A DNA stretch of 64,000 nt from Climacium dendroides. Its lineage: Eukaryota; Streptophyta; Bryopsida; Hypnales; Climaciaceae. The notes beneath the pieces are model-generated. The model was given only the letters and a program-made list of their open reading frames with translations. It made no database searches and was not told the DNA's origin. The stretch lies in assembly GCA_950106755.1 (NCBI GenBank), contig OX467091.1:12665538-12729537 (forward strand), given 5' to 3'. Shown here one piece after another: positions 34,184-47,204 of the stretch; positions within the stretch are counted from its first letter, which is position 1, and every line of letters begins with the position of its first letter. Position numbers and translations under genes: made by a program.

Positions 34184-37100
34184 GGATACCAAAATTTTGT
34201 AATTTTAATGTAGTGCATTAAATATCATTGATATGGTGAATCAAATATGAAAATTTGGCAATCCATGAAAGAATATCAATCTTTTTTTTAACCATAAATA
34301 ATTAAAAAGATTTGAGATTTGAAGTAAATAATTGAAATTAGTCTCTAGGGATGAAACTTTAAATATTGGTGTTTAAAAGAAGTATGAGTTACATGAAAAA
34401 TTATGAATTTAGTCTATTTAAACATTTGGTTTTGAAGCAATATAATTGCATTTCTGAAACAGTTCAATAATAATACAATAATGAATTTGAAGTTTAAATC
34501 ATAACAATACCATTTGTAGTTGGATTCAAATCAAAATTTTAATAATGAAAGTGTATTGCTTGCAAGCCAGTTTTTATATTAAAACAATTCTACAACAATA
34601 TAACCGCGTCTAACACCAAAAGAAATAGCAACAGTAGTACAACAAACTTGAATCATTTAGAAATTGTTGCAATGTTGAAGTAGTAATGCTAGTATATTGT
34701 CTCAATTGCAATTCAAAAATAAAAATAAATAAAAAACAATAATAAGTAAAAAATGAAACAGTATTGAAAAAATGAATCCCAATTTTAATATTGCAACAAG
34801 TTTACTAACATAAATTACTTTATTCAATACAACTTCAATATTTTTGCAAGACCTTTCCAAAAGCAATACTGCAACAGAAGATAATGTGTCAATATTGAAA
34901 GTTGTTTGAAATAGTCCTATTTGGTACTGCGAATACTTGCAATTGCCACCGCATTGTTGCAATACTATTGCAAATGTCTTCATTTTCCTGATGTTGGTAC
35001 GGAATATTTTGATTGATGCAAAGGTGTGGTTAGTGAGCTGGATGAAGAGCTAGACTCCAATCTCGATTTGAGTGTACTACGAGCACATCCGTTGAAAGTT
35101 GTGCAACACTAGCCGTTCCTCAACATTTAACCCCTGAGCACCCCTTGTAAAATCACGAGTTTCCGGCCATTTTGGACCACCTTGTAAACAATGTGCTGTC
35201 GTGTTTGTTTAAATGAAATCTACAAAATTTCACCCCTGAATATGAGATGGGGACTACCTCCGCAACAGCTCAGAAATTTCGGAAAGGATTGACCATTGGA
35301 TTTCGAAGATTATAATAGTCAAAGTGACATTGACCATTGTAAATTGAGGGAATTTTGGCACTGTTTCAAATTTTGGCACGCCACCTAGGCCGGAGGAAAG
35401 GGGCCCCGGCTACCGAATTTTGGTAGGGGGTAGGGAAAAAGTATTGCTTCTGATCTACCAAAATTCATGGCCACTTGATACCATTTGCGCGCAGAGGATT
35501 ACATTCAATTTGCGTGTCCTCACATTTTGAAATATTGCTCACCAGGAGTAGGACACAGGACGATTAACAAGGTGGACAAACCCTAATAGTACCAATGCTG
35601 CACCACAGCCATGTCAGAATTCTCGCGTGTAGAGAAGGGCTAAGTACTAGTCACCTGAAACCTGGAAGTTGGCCCAAGCTTGCTATGCTAGGGGTACAGT
35701 GAGGCGCTATTGGGAGACTTCATTTGGAGAAAATAAAAATTACCTAAATAATGCAAGGGGTTCTATTGCCATATGCGCTTTTCTTCTCTGATTATGAAGT
35801 AAACAAAGTGAATGATAACATTTTTGATTCCTTCATTCAAAATAAATAAATAAATACATGAAGCGTTGCATTGAATTCTCAATTATTTGGTTCAAAAAAA
35901 TATGAAATAAATAAAGCGATGGTTTGAATTTCCTTTCCCTTGGTTCCTAAAAATCGATCTAAAATACATAAAGCATGGGATTCAATTTCCTTCCCCTTGG
36001 TGAAAAAGAATGAATAAGAAAAAATAATGAAAGAGATTCAATTTCCTTTCACTTATTTAAAAAAAGGTTGAAATAAATAGTGGAACACATTGAATTTCCT
36101 ATTGTTTTGAAGGGAAATCACAATATGAGGAATAAAAAGTAATAGATTGAATGCCTCATACTCACTTGTTGCAAACAAACATTGGAGGCACATAAATTAT
36201 GCGGTTTTGAGAAATTCCATTGATGTGTTTGAAAATAGAAAACATTATTCTACAAACATAGTGTTGTGTTGATTTTCCTTTCTCTTGCTAAGATAAAAAT
36301 AGAACTTGAAGGGAAAAATGCATCACATTCTTCCATGTTCCAATAGTTTCTAAATATACCCAAATATAAAATGATTACCATGAGAAATTCAAGTTTGTTT
36401 CAATTATTTTTCGTTTTATTTATTCATAAAAGAAATCAAATTGGAATACAGAATGTGGCAACTTTATGTTCTTTTCACTTCATTCACATTCCACAAATGA
36501 ATGAAACACACATAATACCACATCCAATTTTGACTACTCTCATTGTGAATAAAATAAAAATGGTTTTGTCTTATAAAAAATTTCTTATAATAACATGAGT
36601 ATGACATCAATGAAGAGAAGATTCAATTTCTTTTTGTAACATTGAATCAAATGACTTTGACATGAGTCAGTAAACTAATCAAATTCATGATGCATAGTTC
36701 CTAACAAACCATCACGATATACTAAACAATGCAATGGTGGTTATTTTAGTCTACCTTGTTTCAAAATAAAACACTCTACTACAAAAATGACAATTGAAAG
36801 AATTTGCTACACTTGCTCAGCACAATATCAATCCAACGGCCTCAATTTAGTGACACTTGCTTGAAAGGAAACTTTGTACATAATAATATTGTGTTGTGGG
36901 AGCTTCAAATTCGTTTCAATTGTGACATGAACAAATGCATATGACGTGAACAGGCACCATGGTAAATTCTTTACATTTATTTCAAAAAAAGAACACAATA
37001 TATAAGAAATGCTATTATTCTATAAATCACATGCAAGACATCATAGGGACACTCTAGCGCTCAAGAGTCTAGGATAGCACCTTTTATTGACTGCATACAA

Positions 37101-37255
37101 TCAACCATGGAAGATTCAATACACACTTAGAGTTTTATAAACAAATGCATCTCACCTCCCAAACATGCTTATAACAAAAAATAAAGTCATGTCCTTGACC
37201 TAATCATTCACATCCAAACTAATACATATTTGGCAGCACTTCATTAGCGCTTGCC
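34184..37255. other. AT-rich intergenic DNA with a piggyBac-type end and a degenerate repeat
   Basis: At 35127 the string TTAACCCCTGAGCACCCC has the same form as the ends of the element at 53679-53916 (TTAACCCCTAAGCG and, reversed, TTAACCCCTGAGCGCCC), so it may be one terminus of a larger piggyBac-type element. 35100-35640 is GC-richer. 35830-36105 holds about five diverged ~62-bp units with ATTGAATTTCCTTTCCCTTGG. The rest is AT-rich; the 93-codon - strand frame 34983-34702 has no recognisable family. Confidence 0.4.
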
Positions 37256-39110
37256 TAGCTTGTGGAGGTACTATGTCTACCAATGTGGCTAGTGTGGAGA
37301 GAGGATTTTCACTTGTCGCCTCAGACACCCTTGCCGTTGCCAAATTTTGACCCAATCAAAAGATTTGATTGCTTCATGCACTGCCACCAAATGATCAATG
37401 GCATGCATGTTGCATTATCCACAATGCCCACTTCGTTTGTGTATGAACTTTGAGGAAACACCTATCCACACACATGTGGGCACCTCCACATGTAGTGCAA
37501 CGAAATTGTGTCTTCTGTTTGTAAACAATGCACCGTCGCCATAGGTGAGGCCTCAAACTACTATAGTGGATTGCCCCATGGTAGCTAAGGCATGCCACCT
37601 TGCACATGAAGGGGGGTCTAGCTAAGGACCAATCAATATCTCAACAACTTCTATATGATAGGATAGTCTTTTGCGATACACCTTCTCTTCCCGTGTCATC
37701 CGGTCATGCTTTAATAACACCCACGAATTGTTCAACCAACTATCTACGATGAAGAAGAAGTGCTTGTGCCACCACATGTGTGAATGGAATTGGACACTAT
37801 AGTCCGTGCGCATTTGATCCACAACATCCATGCCCCGCATGTGCATTTGATACTCCACTTGATGGGACGTGGATGGAATGGCTTCTTGTACACCATTCAC
37901 CTACCGTATAGATCATGCCCCCTCATCCGGATGAAGACATTGTAGCAAAGACTCGAAGCGGTTTCATGTGAAGACACGAGGTTTCAAAGAGCAATGGAGA
38001 AGCTCCTTGTGCTTCCAATAGTCCCTAATAGTAGGCAACAACTTGATACCCATCAAAATGGCAACCTCCACGAATGCCCAAATCTCTAGTGCACAAGTGG
38101 AAACCCAAAGAGGACCCCCACTAGTGTGTTGAGAGCGCCCTGTACCTTGCTAAGAGGCATACAAATTTGTTTGCTCCACTATCCACTCCACTATCATGTC
38201 ACTAAAGAACAAGTTGAAGAAATCAATAGCAACGCATCTAGGACGAGAGACTCTAACTTTCAGACCAGGGCAAGGTCCTTGAAATGATACGCGGTCCCCT
38301 CAGCAATGTGGATTCAGGGCTCTGCCAGAAGTCGTCATGATAACGAGCACAGAAGTCTAAATCATCCAAATCTCCATCATCCTCATAGAAACCAATCTCA
38401 TGCTGCAACCCTATGTTGCCTTGCTCTAATTCGGAATCAAAGCAATTGTAGTCTAGAAATGAGGCATCTCCAACAAAATCCCTCCAATCAGCCTTCCAAG
38501 AAGATTCCAAACTCTCTTCACTTTCATCACCGAATTGGGCCACTGCACAATGCTCTTCCTCTTCCATGTCCAAGTGTGTAGGACGATGATGATGCAGTGG
38601 TGATGCAAAGTCCTCATCCAATCGTTGGGTGGGAAATTCGGGCACATCATCATCATCGGGCATGTCTTGGGGACATGTTGAAGGACTGGCAACTTGGACT
38701 TCTTATATGCTTGTAGATCGGGCTACCACATGACAATCTGACACACGGACCTTGTACCCTCCAATGCCTCCACAAAACAAAACAAAGTAGTATGGGATAC
38801 CGTTTTCTTGCCAACGTTGTTGCAGCTCCCCCACAAATTCTCGTAGACCTCCCAATCATCTAAATTGTATCCCAACACCGCAAGGGGCACCCACACAACT
38901 TTCGGCAATGGGTACATAGAGATTGGCCCCAAGGGTCCCACCAATTGTGAAAAGTGGTCATCGATGCTAAGAATGCAATCTTCCTCGCCATTTTCCTACA
39001 TCCATCATTGGACTTGGGCTACCGCGTCAAAGGCATTTTGTAGCCTTCTTTGTATTGGCAAGTTTTGGATAGCATCCCTTTCCCTGTTTAGCACATCCCA
39101 TGTAGACGTT
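37256..39110 (-). pseudogene. piggyBac-like transposase relic (DDE_Tnp_1_7), core deleted
   Basis: On the - strand, in order: a fragment with GYNLDDWEVYENLWG (about 38880); an acidic segment open at 38663-38253 (PDDDDVPEFP, GFYEDDGDLDDLDF) as in piggyBac N-termini; FFNLFFSDMIVEWIVEQTN (about 38230); EIWAFVEVAILMGIKLLP, IRDYWKHKELLH and NRFESLLQCLH (38060-37930), the typical first part of DDE_Tnp_1_7; then MRGMDVVDQMRTDYSVQ and WWHKHFFFIVDSWLNN (37850-37730), the part after the third catalytic Asp; and a Cys-rich end (CTTCGGAHMCVDRCF, about 37500) like the piggyBac zinc domain. The stretch that should hold the catalytic Asp triad is missing. Stops interrupt it (38152-38150 TAG, 37966-37964 TGA), and one zinc Cys is Tyr (CIVY). 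It is a dead copy. Confidence 0.75.
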
Positions 39111-39186
39111 GATGTCGGTCTCCTTTTATCCTATTTTTGTAGAAACAAGTGAAACGGAATTTCATTGCAAAGACAATCCTTGGTCT

Positions 39187-39312
39187 TCATTGTGTATGAA
39201 GAGCATGGACTAGGATGAAGCCTTTTGCACATTATGTACGAAGAGCATGGACTAGGATGAAGCCTTTTGCACATTGTGTACAAAGAGCAAGGACTAGGAC
39301 AAAGCCTTTTGC
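39187..39312. repeat. Tandem repeat, about 47-bp unit, three copies
   Basis: GAAGAGCATGGACTAGGATG, AAGCCTTTTGCACATT is repeated three times; the third copy is slightly diverged (AAAGAGCAAGGACTAGGAC). It lies just 5' of the piggyBac relic, so it may be part of that element's terminal region. Confidence 0.9.
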
Positions 39313-39770
39313 CCTACCTTACCAACTTACCTTCTTACCAACTTACCTTCTTTATGCACTTATCACACACCCTGTCCCATGTGAAATGATACCAATGCTG
39401 TAAAACTTTGGAATTGACCTAACCAGCACTTCTACATTGTTCGAAAGAAAGGACTCAATCCATTGCATATACATGACATTTGGGTACCATATTCGCAGAC
39501 CATAAGAGGAGTAAGAAGTCGTTTCATTTGTTCCGAAAAAAAGGAATAAGAAGTGCACATTGACTTTTTGCATCCATATAGTACTCTACATTTGCTAGGA
39601 TTGATCACCTAGGCACCTTCATGCACTCCATGAATACGAATACGACACAATGTTCAGCCTCATCACTCATGATAGCTATGAGTTAGCAAAATAGAGCTTT
39701 GCATGTGAAAGAATATCTTGAAACTAATGGGTTAATTTGATGAGAAGCGCACCTATCCGGATGTATCTCG

Positions 39771-40350
39771 GGGGATGCACTACAAAGGAAGTTCATGGGC
39801 GAAGAGCGACCAAACCCTAACTACCCATTTCTACTTTTCCTAATTACTTTCTAATAAACTATAATTTCAACCTATAACTTTGAGCTTTGTTTAACAATGT
39901 CTATAGGTTTCTATTGCCAAAAATTTCAATCCTAAATAACATGTGATATATTGTCTGGAAAAGATTGAAAAATGAACTAAAATGGCATGTTTTTCAACTA
40001 AAATATTTATAGAGATCACATGAAAATGACTATTGTATCAATATTCAACCAAAATAAACTTTCAGTAGAAAGCTACTTTATAGAATTTTCTTTTCATTTT
40101 TCAATTTTTTTTTATATAATATAGGGGTGTGAAAGTTATTTTTAGCTTTATAGTGTATATTTTTTCTTCTAAAATTTGTAACTAATTATTATTAACATAA
40201 AAAATATCAATAATTTAGAATATAAACTTTCAAAGTACAAAAATCTATTCATATTTTTCTTTTAGAAAAAAAATAAAATTTTAGGATATAATATAAGGGG
40301 TCCAAAATTTGGTTGCTCCTCACCCATGAACTTCCTTTGTAGTGCACCCC
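39771..40350. mobile_element. 580-bp MITE with about 42-bp inverted ends and TCG duplication
   Basis: The left end GGGGATGCACTACAAAGGAA, GTTCATGGGCGAAGAGCGACCAAA is matched, inverted, by the right end TTTGGTTGCTCCTCACCCATGAAC, TTCCTTTGTAGTGCACCCC. TCG flanks both sides (39768-39770, 40351-40353). A 3-bp duplication fits CACTA or PIF/Harbinger. The AT-rich interior codes for nothing. Confidence 0.88.
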
Positions 40351-40353
40351 TCG

Positions 40354-42688
40354 TGAGATGTATGGAAGAACGACATCAGTTTCGGCGCGTGGTTGACAAC
40401 AATTTCATGCTTTGAACTTGATCTTAGGCAAAGTGTACAGCCAACTATGGAAGAAGCAAATCTCACATGTCATTCATAGTGACAAACTTGGTAGTTCGTC
40501 ACATGTAATTCAACAGCACTTCTATAGAATGCTTTGCGCTACCTCTTCTAAGGAATGTAAAGCAATGAAGGTAAAATTTGACCATTTCTCTTGTAAAAAA
40601 CAGGAATGCATGAGCTCCCCACAAGCTGTTCAATTTGAGAAAAGGGAATACGCCTACATATGAATAAAACTTAATCTATCATATGGCTTGACGTAAGAGA
40701 AAAGTCATTAGAGCATGTGATTGCTCTCCTACTATTTGAATGACTGCTCGAATGATGGCAGTACTATAGGTTGCTTTACACCAGGCTTGGGGGCACTTAT
40801 TCAGCCTTGACATGACAAAACCAAGCAACCGCTCCAATATACATATTGAGATTTTGTTAGCACTCAATAAGGTTGTGATACTTTCTCATCCAAAAGAAGA
40901 GTCATTGCTCAATGTGCATTCTCTTAGTCAGTCATTCCTAGAAGAAAAAGATGTTCTTCTCTTGTGATGCTTTACAATTGTTTGACCAAGAGAAAACAAA
41001 TTTTGGTGTCTGGCTAAGAAAAAGTTGTAGATTTAGTTTTTTATCAAGTTTGAAAAAAACTGTAGTAATTTAAGATTCGAACACAAGGGAGACTTGTTAA
41101 TGGGAATTATGTTAATCGTTAAGCTGTCACAATTCATACCAAGTAGGATTTTTGATTTACGAATCAACTAGTCTTAATTAATTAGTCAATTGAAGCCTAT
41201 GATAATATAATCCATCCTCACCATTTTCCAATTGGACTACAACGATTGTCCTTTCTCTATTTCACATTCACCCCATAGCCTTAGTGTTGGAGGTAAACAA
41301 CTTAACATGTCTGCCAATAGAAATTAAATTATAACACACATACACACAACTTTCACCACAACTTTAATAGTAACCATGTAACTGATTGTCTAACTCAACC
41401 AATTGCAAAATAATTGGGAAATTACACACATTCAAAGTAACATCCACTTCAATTAACACAACCAAAAAAACACAAAGGCACAAAGGCCAAAATGATACTA
41501 CCAGCCTCCTAGCACAAGCAAGAGTGTCTAACACCATGAACAACTAAATTGCCTATTGAAAAGTTTTCCTACTTAAAAGAAGAAGAGCGATTTGAAAAAT
41601 TACCACCTATTGGTTTTAAGTCTTTTTATATCTTTCAATTTGTCCATATCTACCAATTTATTAACAATTGGCTCTTATCGATCACTATGGTCTATTTACA
41701 CCACCCAAAGCCAATCCAATTAAATAAAGCTCAAAGTTAGCTAGAAAGTTATCAATAGGATTTTTGGAATAAAATAAATATTATTACAAAAGTACATTCT
41801 AATGTCTTACAAATTTCGAACCAATTGACATATGGACAGTTGTTGACAAACTGGAGAATTACCAAAGAAGACTATTGAAGAAGACACTAACAGTTGATTG
41901 AATTCCTATGTACAGTTGAATTCATAGATCCTGATACTCCATTCAATTCAAATTGCTTCACAAGTAAAGCGGAAAATTGGTGTCACATTACTCATTACGA
42001 AGGAATTTCCTCTTTGTACCATAAAGAAATGCAAGCATAGCAGAAAACAAAGAGAATACAATCAAGTCAATGAAGAATCCGAAATCATGGCAAGTAATTC
42101 ATCATCACAGAGTCGTTACAATATAAGAAGTATTGTATAACAAGAAAAAGCGACAATACAGATGGTGATGTCACCGTCGGCTTCATACCCAGGATAACAT
42201 CTTTATTGTTACTACCTCTATTATGCTTGAGGATAGAATCGGGAATGCCTAGTAATAAGTTTTTGCAATAGTAGTTCACAATAACCGCCTAAGTGCATAT
42301 ATAGTGCACATGTCCACTCAAAATTGCTAAGAAAACACATATAGCCAAAATTGTGGCGGCCTACTCTACCCTTCGCCATCTGCAAACACTCCTGCAATCA
42401 CCCAAGAATGTTGTAAAGAATGGTTGCACTCATATTTTAAGGCTGATGTGCTGCCGACGTCGGTGGTGCTAACGCCGAGCTAGGAGATGAAGTTGCAGTA
42501 CCGCACTAAGATTGCTAAGCAGGGCTGCACATAGGAGAGCGCCTTGCTAATGGCCGTCGTCTTTGAAGCGCATGCAGGGACCTTACTTCTGGCAAAATAG
42601 GGGGCGGGGACCACCTATTCGGGCCCGTCGCTCTTGGGCTGCTTGAATTGAACGTGTTGTCGGAGAGCGGCCCCTACCTGCCTATATT
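40354..42688. other. Intergenic DNA, nothing recognised
   Basis: Short frames (40412-40663 +, 40867-40679 -, 42279-42085 -) have no recognisable family. 42350-42688 is GC-richer and seems continuous with 43910-45600, having been split by the CACTA-type element. Confidence 0.35.
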
Positions 42689-43909
42689 CACTAGTAGAAA
42701 AATACAGTGACCAAATTAACAAAAATTAACAGAAAAGTGTTGATTTTTTTTGTTAATTTGGACGTGTTGATTTGGGCACTTCTGAACAGAAAAGTGTTGA
42801 TTTTTGAACAAAAATTTGTTGTTTAAGAACAAAAAAGTGTTGAATTTCTAACAAAAAAGTGTTGTTTTAGAACAAAAAAGTGTTAATTTTTTTGTTAATT
42901 TGGTCACATTATTATTTTTAATTATTTTTTTGAAAAAAAATGAATAAAAGGTGACACATGGCAATGCCACATAGGCACCCCCAACTATCCACATGGCATG
43001 CCACACAAGCTACTTAAATGCCACGCGGACAGTCCAAATGCCACGTTGGCAATTCACGTGGCAAACGTTGCCATCAAGGTTTGATCCTTGAACCTCATGG
43101 TTGAGGCCCAAGACTCAAACCAATGCACCACTTATACATATACATGTTTAAAGTGTATATAAAATCTTATTTGTTTAGTTTTTCATTTTTTTCCCATTGT
43201 TTTTTAAAGTCAGCGTACTTCAGGGCTGGTTTTGACTTAGTAAATGACCTTTTTTCAAGAAACTTTGAACTAATAAAAGTTGGAAAATCAAGCCAACTTT
43301 CACCTCCAACAATCCGTTTGAGATTTAGATCCTCCAATCAAAAGTTATGGACAAAAATCAGAGAGGGTTTTTAAAAATGTAAAAAAAATGATTCATTTTC
43401 ACCCCTCTCTGATTTTTGTCCATAACTTTTGATTGGAGGATCGAAATCTCAAACGGATTGTTGGAGGTGAAAGTTGGCTTGATTTTCCAACTTTTATTAG
43501 TTCAAAGTTTCTTGAAAAAAGGTCATTTATTAAGTCAAAACCGTCCCTGAAGTATGCTGACTTTAAGAAATACCGAATTGTTAATGTTTAGTTTTAAAAA
43601 AAATCTACATTGTACAATTAAAGATTCCAAGAGATTCCAAGAGATTCCAGGAGATTCTAAAAGATTCCAAATGATTCCAAACGATTCCAAATGATTCCAA
43701 AAAATTCCAAAAAATTCCAAAAATATTCTAAAAGATTTAACAAAATTTTGTTGATTTTAGTTGCACTATTCAAATCAACAAAAATAATGTGACCATTTTG
43801 TTAATTTGGGCAAAATCAACAAAAATTTGTGAAAATGGACAATACAGTACCCAAGTTAACAGAAAATTGTTGACTATTTGTTGATTTGGTCACCGATTTT
43901 CTACTACTG
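42689..43909. mobile_element. CACTA-type non-autonomous element, 1.2 kb, ATT duplication
   Basis: The left end is CACTAGTAGAAAAATACAGT, the right end GATTTTCTACTACTG, inverted copies in the form expected of CACTA (En/Spm) elements, flanked by a 3-bp ATT (42686-42688, 43910-43912). Subterminal sequence repeats GTGTTGATTT/TTAACAAAAA phrases many times in both orientations, as CACTA subterminal repeats do. The interior has a long hairpin (43204-43566) and a GATTCCAAA microrepeat (43622-43720). No transposase is present. Confidence 0.85.
43204..43566. repeat. Near-perfect hairpin, 165-bp arms, inside the CACTA-type element
   Basis: Arms 43204-43368 and 43401-43566 are reverse complements with only a handful of mismatches, separated by about 32 bases. 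The left arm runs from TTAAAGTCAGCGTACTTCAG through CAACAATCCGTTTGAGATTT to CAAAAATCAGAGAGGG. If transcribed, it would give a long double-stranded RNA. Confidence 0.93.
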
Positions 43910-45600
43910 ATTGATGCCATGGCCTACTCTCTACACTCGCCTACATGCACGCCCTCTGCCATGCTCCGTTGAGCAGTCATAGCCTCCCCTTTTTGATGCT
44001 ATTGTCGCCTTCTCCTTCCCACACCCACGCCCACATCCTCGTCCTCTGCTTGTTCTTGCACCGTCGAATCCTGCCCCCGACGAATTCAAACACCATTCAT
44101 CACAAAGTTTAGACCTTATAGTTTGGCAACAGTTATCGTGCAGTTATCGTTCTTTCATGGGTTCGCACGTTAATCACATTGTTATCGCATCATTATGGTG
44201 CATTGCCTCGCATCGTTACGATGCAGTTATAAGTAATGCATTGTAATGATGCGATAATGATGCAAAGCAATGCATCGTGATGATGCGATAACAATATGAT
44301 TAACGTGCGAACCCATGAAAGAACGATAACCGCACAATAACTGTTGCCAAACCGTAGGGTTTAAAGTTTGTGATGTTCCTCTAATTTAAATTCATTTGCC
44401 AAAGGGAAACGATTGAGATCAAGTCTCGCTTCCACTGGCTCCTAATTGAGATTAAGATGAAGCGGCCGTACTCGACCCTTTGCATGTCTCCTTGCACACC
44501 CTCCTCGTCCACCCCACCCACGCCCTTTTCGGCCTCCTCTCCCACGCCCATGTCCTCCTCAAATGAATCCACCCCAAGCCTCCCTCTCATTTTGATTCTC
44601 TAATACAAGGAATGAGAATTTCCATTGACAGTCACGCGGATGTCTCTGAGAATCTACTTCCCACGCTTGCTTCGAAGTTGCCATCTACACCCAAACGGTG
44701 GATAAGGGGCCCCTCGTCTTACTCCATATTCCTGCATCATCTCTGATCGTCCACCACATCCCACACCTCCATGCTCTCAAGCCGCCCCGTTGCCCTCTCC
44801 ACCTCCATCTGGCTACCATTTCATGCAAATGAAGTAATCCACAATTGGCGATTCGGGAATTCGGTGCACCACATTCAGCGCTCTGAAATAATGTCAATGG
44901 AATAAGTAGTACCACGACTTGCCCTTGGGTTCAGCCGGCCAATAGTGTCTTTCTGCAGGTTCATTGAGGGTGAGGAGGAAATCCTCTTGCAAGCACAATT
45001 GGATCCTTTTTACCTGCTTCGGCGTAGCATTATGACATTCGATTGTCCAACCCTCCAACACTGCTTCAATGGTGGCCAATTCTTCAAGTGAAGCCCTTTG
45101 ATCAGGTTCCTGCAACTTCCGGGGTGAGTTTAGGGACTGCTCATTGTATTGATCCGTCATGTCTCTCCGTTACTTAGACACTCCGAAGCCTCTCTTGCAC
45201 TCCCGTCATTTATTCTCCGCGAGGTACATCCACAATCAACGCTACTCGTCCACTGAGTTATCTCTAATGGTAGCTTTCTCTCATCACCTACATCCCACTT
45301 CATGAAATGGAGCACATTTTGTTCTGTAGAATCTTAACATGATGATACTTCACTACTCTATCGCAAAGTAAAGCACTCAAGTCCTGCAATGGCACTCATA
45401 AATACTAAACTCACCGCTCTCCACATGGATTGTGGGAATGCCTTCGTGGCTTCGTGGAGAGAAGAGTCGTCCTCAACAGCGAGCCAAATGGTTCACAACA
45501 ACCTCGCATTGGCCATCACCAGTGGTCTCGGTGAGGCTCTAACAACCATATTTCTTGAAGTGCAAATTTATGGCTATACCCCCCCCCAATGATGTGTCGG
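43910..45600. other. GC-richer intergenic DNA, possible old gene remnant
   Basis: Apart from the foldback element at 44098-44375, this region has raised GC and weakly repeated CCCACGCCCA/TCCTCGTCC phrases. A - strand frame 45160-44894 (88 aa; RASLEELATIEAVLEGWTIE, PKQVKRIQLCLQEDFLLT) looks more protein-like than its surroundings, but I do not recognise it and see no start or splice context. A 67-codon + strand frame lies at 45389-45592. Confidence 0.3.
44098..44375. mobile_element. Foldback element, about 130-bp arms
   Basis: CATCACAAAGTTTAGACC and GTTTGGCAACAGTTATCGT on the left pair with the right side down to GTTTGTGATG. The middle repeats GCATCATTA/GATGCGATAA units. The arms differ at scattered positions and no target duplication is clear. 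Confidence 0.8.
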
Positions 45601-46394
45601 CTCCTACTTCCAATTTCATATATGATGCCAATCAAAACCACTCCGGTTCATCACCAAGTAGTACCTGACCCCACTGTACTTGACTTTCGACTATATAGAT
45701 GAAATCGAGAGCCCGACAACCCAAAAATTTAATTTGGAGAGGCAATATTTGAGGTTGTGGGGGGTTCAAGGGTTAGGGTCTGGTACCCAAGACCCCTGAT
45801 CTTTTTAAAATTTGTATTGATTTGAGACTGTAGACAATGTAGCTATTTTGACATTTTGTACTTGTCACTTTGGTCATTGTTATTATGGAGAATCTCATCC
45901 TGCTAAAAAAGGAATTTTTATCTATAGATATATTGGGGGTTCTTGTTCTGCATCATCGCTCATGAATATTGAAAAGATTTTGAGGTTTTATTGGTGTTGA
46001 ATAACAGTGATTGTATTTATTCATTTAAGTTTGTCAATAGAGTGATTTCAGTTGCCCTTGATTTCAAGGATGCTTCAAAGGTCTTATGTTAGTGACTTTG
46101 TGATTTGTAGTGGTTAACTTGTCAGGGAATGAACTATCCGGACTTGAATTCAAGTGAGACAAGCTTGAACAGAAGGCTACGTGCATCATAAAAATATTTC
46201 ATATCTAGTATGCCCGACATGATATTTGTAACTGAAGATCAAGCTTTAAGAGTAATATGGAAATTATTCAAATATACTAATAAAAGATGAGGCTGAGAGG
46301 TGGTGGTGATCAAATCAACTTTGTAGCTTGATGATATCAATAGTTTTCCCCTATGGATAGGTTAGAAATGCTTCAATCGAAGTCAGGATAGAAA
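45601..46394. other. Intergenic DNA, nothing recognised
   Basis: AT-rich sequence with no open frame of note, no array and no element end that I can identify. Confidence 0.35.
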
Positions 46395-46690
46395 TCTTTT
46401 AAATCAAAACTTGTATCTGTGCTGTGATTCAATACACATGTATTTTAACTCCCTTCTGGATGTTACTTTTTGCACATGTTGTGATAGAATGGATTCAAAG
46501 TCAAAACTTGTATTTGTGCTGTGATTCAGTACACATGTATTTTAACTCCCTTCTTGATGCTACTTTTTGCAAATGATGTGTTAGAATGGATTCAAAGTCA
46601 AAACTTGTATCTATGTTGTTATTCAATACACATGTGTTTTAGCTCCCTCCATTCTATCACAAATGCTATGATAGAATGGATTTGAAGTGC
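46395..46690. repeat. Tandem repeat, about 96-bp unit, three copies
   Basis: The unit has AAAACTTGTATCTGTGCTGT, ATTCAATACACATGTATTTT, AACTCCCTTCT and GATAGAATGGATTCAAAGT. Part of the last unit and the following sequence (46655-46800) recur at about 63680-63840. Confidence 0.88.
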
Positions 46691-46984
46691 AGACATACAT
46701 ATTTGTGGTCACAAGGATATTCACAGTGGTAGTGAATGGAATGATGAGAATGTACTACCAAATTGTGCAATTTATGCTATCAACAATATCAATTAATACC
46801 GAATCTATAAAGTTTTCCTAATGGATTTGATTCCTACAAAGCTCAAGAGTAGGCATCAAGATATATGAAGAAATCATGAAGTATCCATTCACACTCTATG
46901 ATCAACAATTTATACTTAGTCTCAACCAAAAGATAATGATCGAGATAATGATCATTCCACAACTTTAGTACAAAAATCCTAAAA

Positions 46985-47175
46985 AACAACAACAAAGCAA
47001 AGTGTTCAATTATCCAAGTATCCAACTAATCTACATATTGCCGCCATACAAAAAAAGCAAAGTGTTCAACTATCTTACTAGTCTACATATTGCTGCCATA
47101 CAAAAAAAACAAAGTGTTCAACTATCCAACTAATCTACATATTGCCGCCATACAAAATTTTTGACAAACAACAAC
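46985..47175. repeat. Tandem repeat, about 66-bp unit, three copies
   Basis: The unit is AAAGTGTTCAACTATCC, AACTAATCTACATATTGCC, GCCATACAAAAAA. The array directly abuts the 3' end of the zinc-finger gene, whose stop codon lies at 47205-47207. Confidence 0.85.
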
Positions 47176-47204
47176 AAAGTAAACTATCCAATTGTCCAAC
47201 TAGT

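Noticed and set aside
43535..43720. 61-codon - strand frame with repeated WNLLESPG-type peptide
   Set aside because: Translation of a GATTCCAAA microrepeat inside the CACTA-type element.
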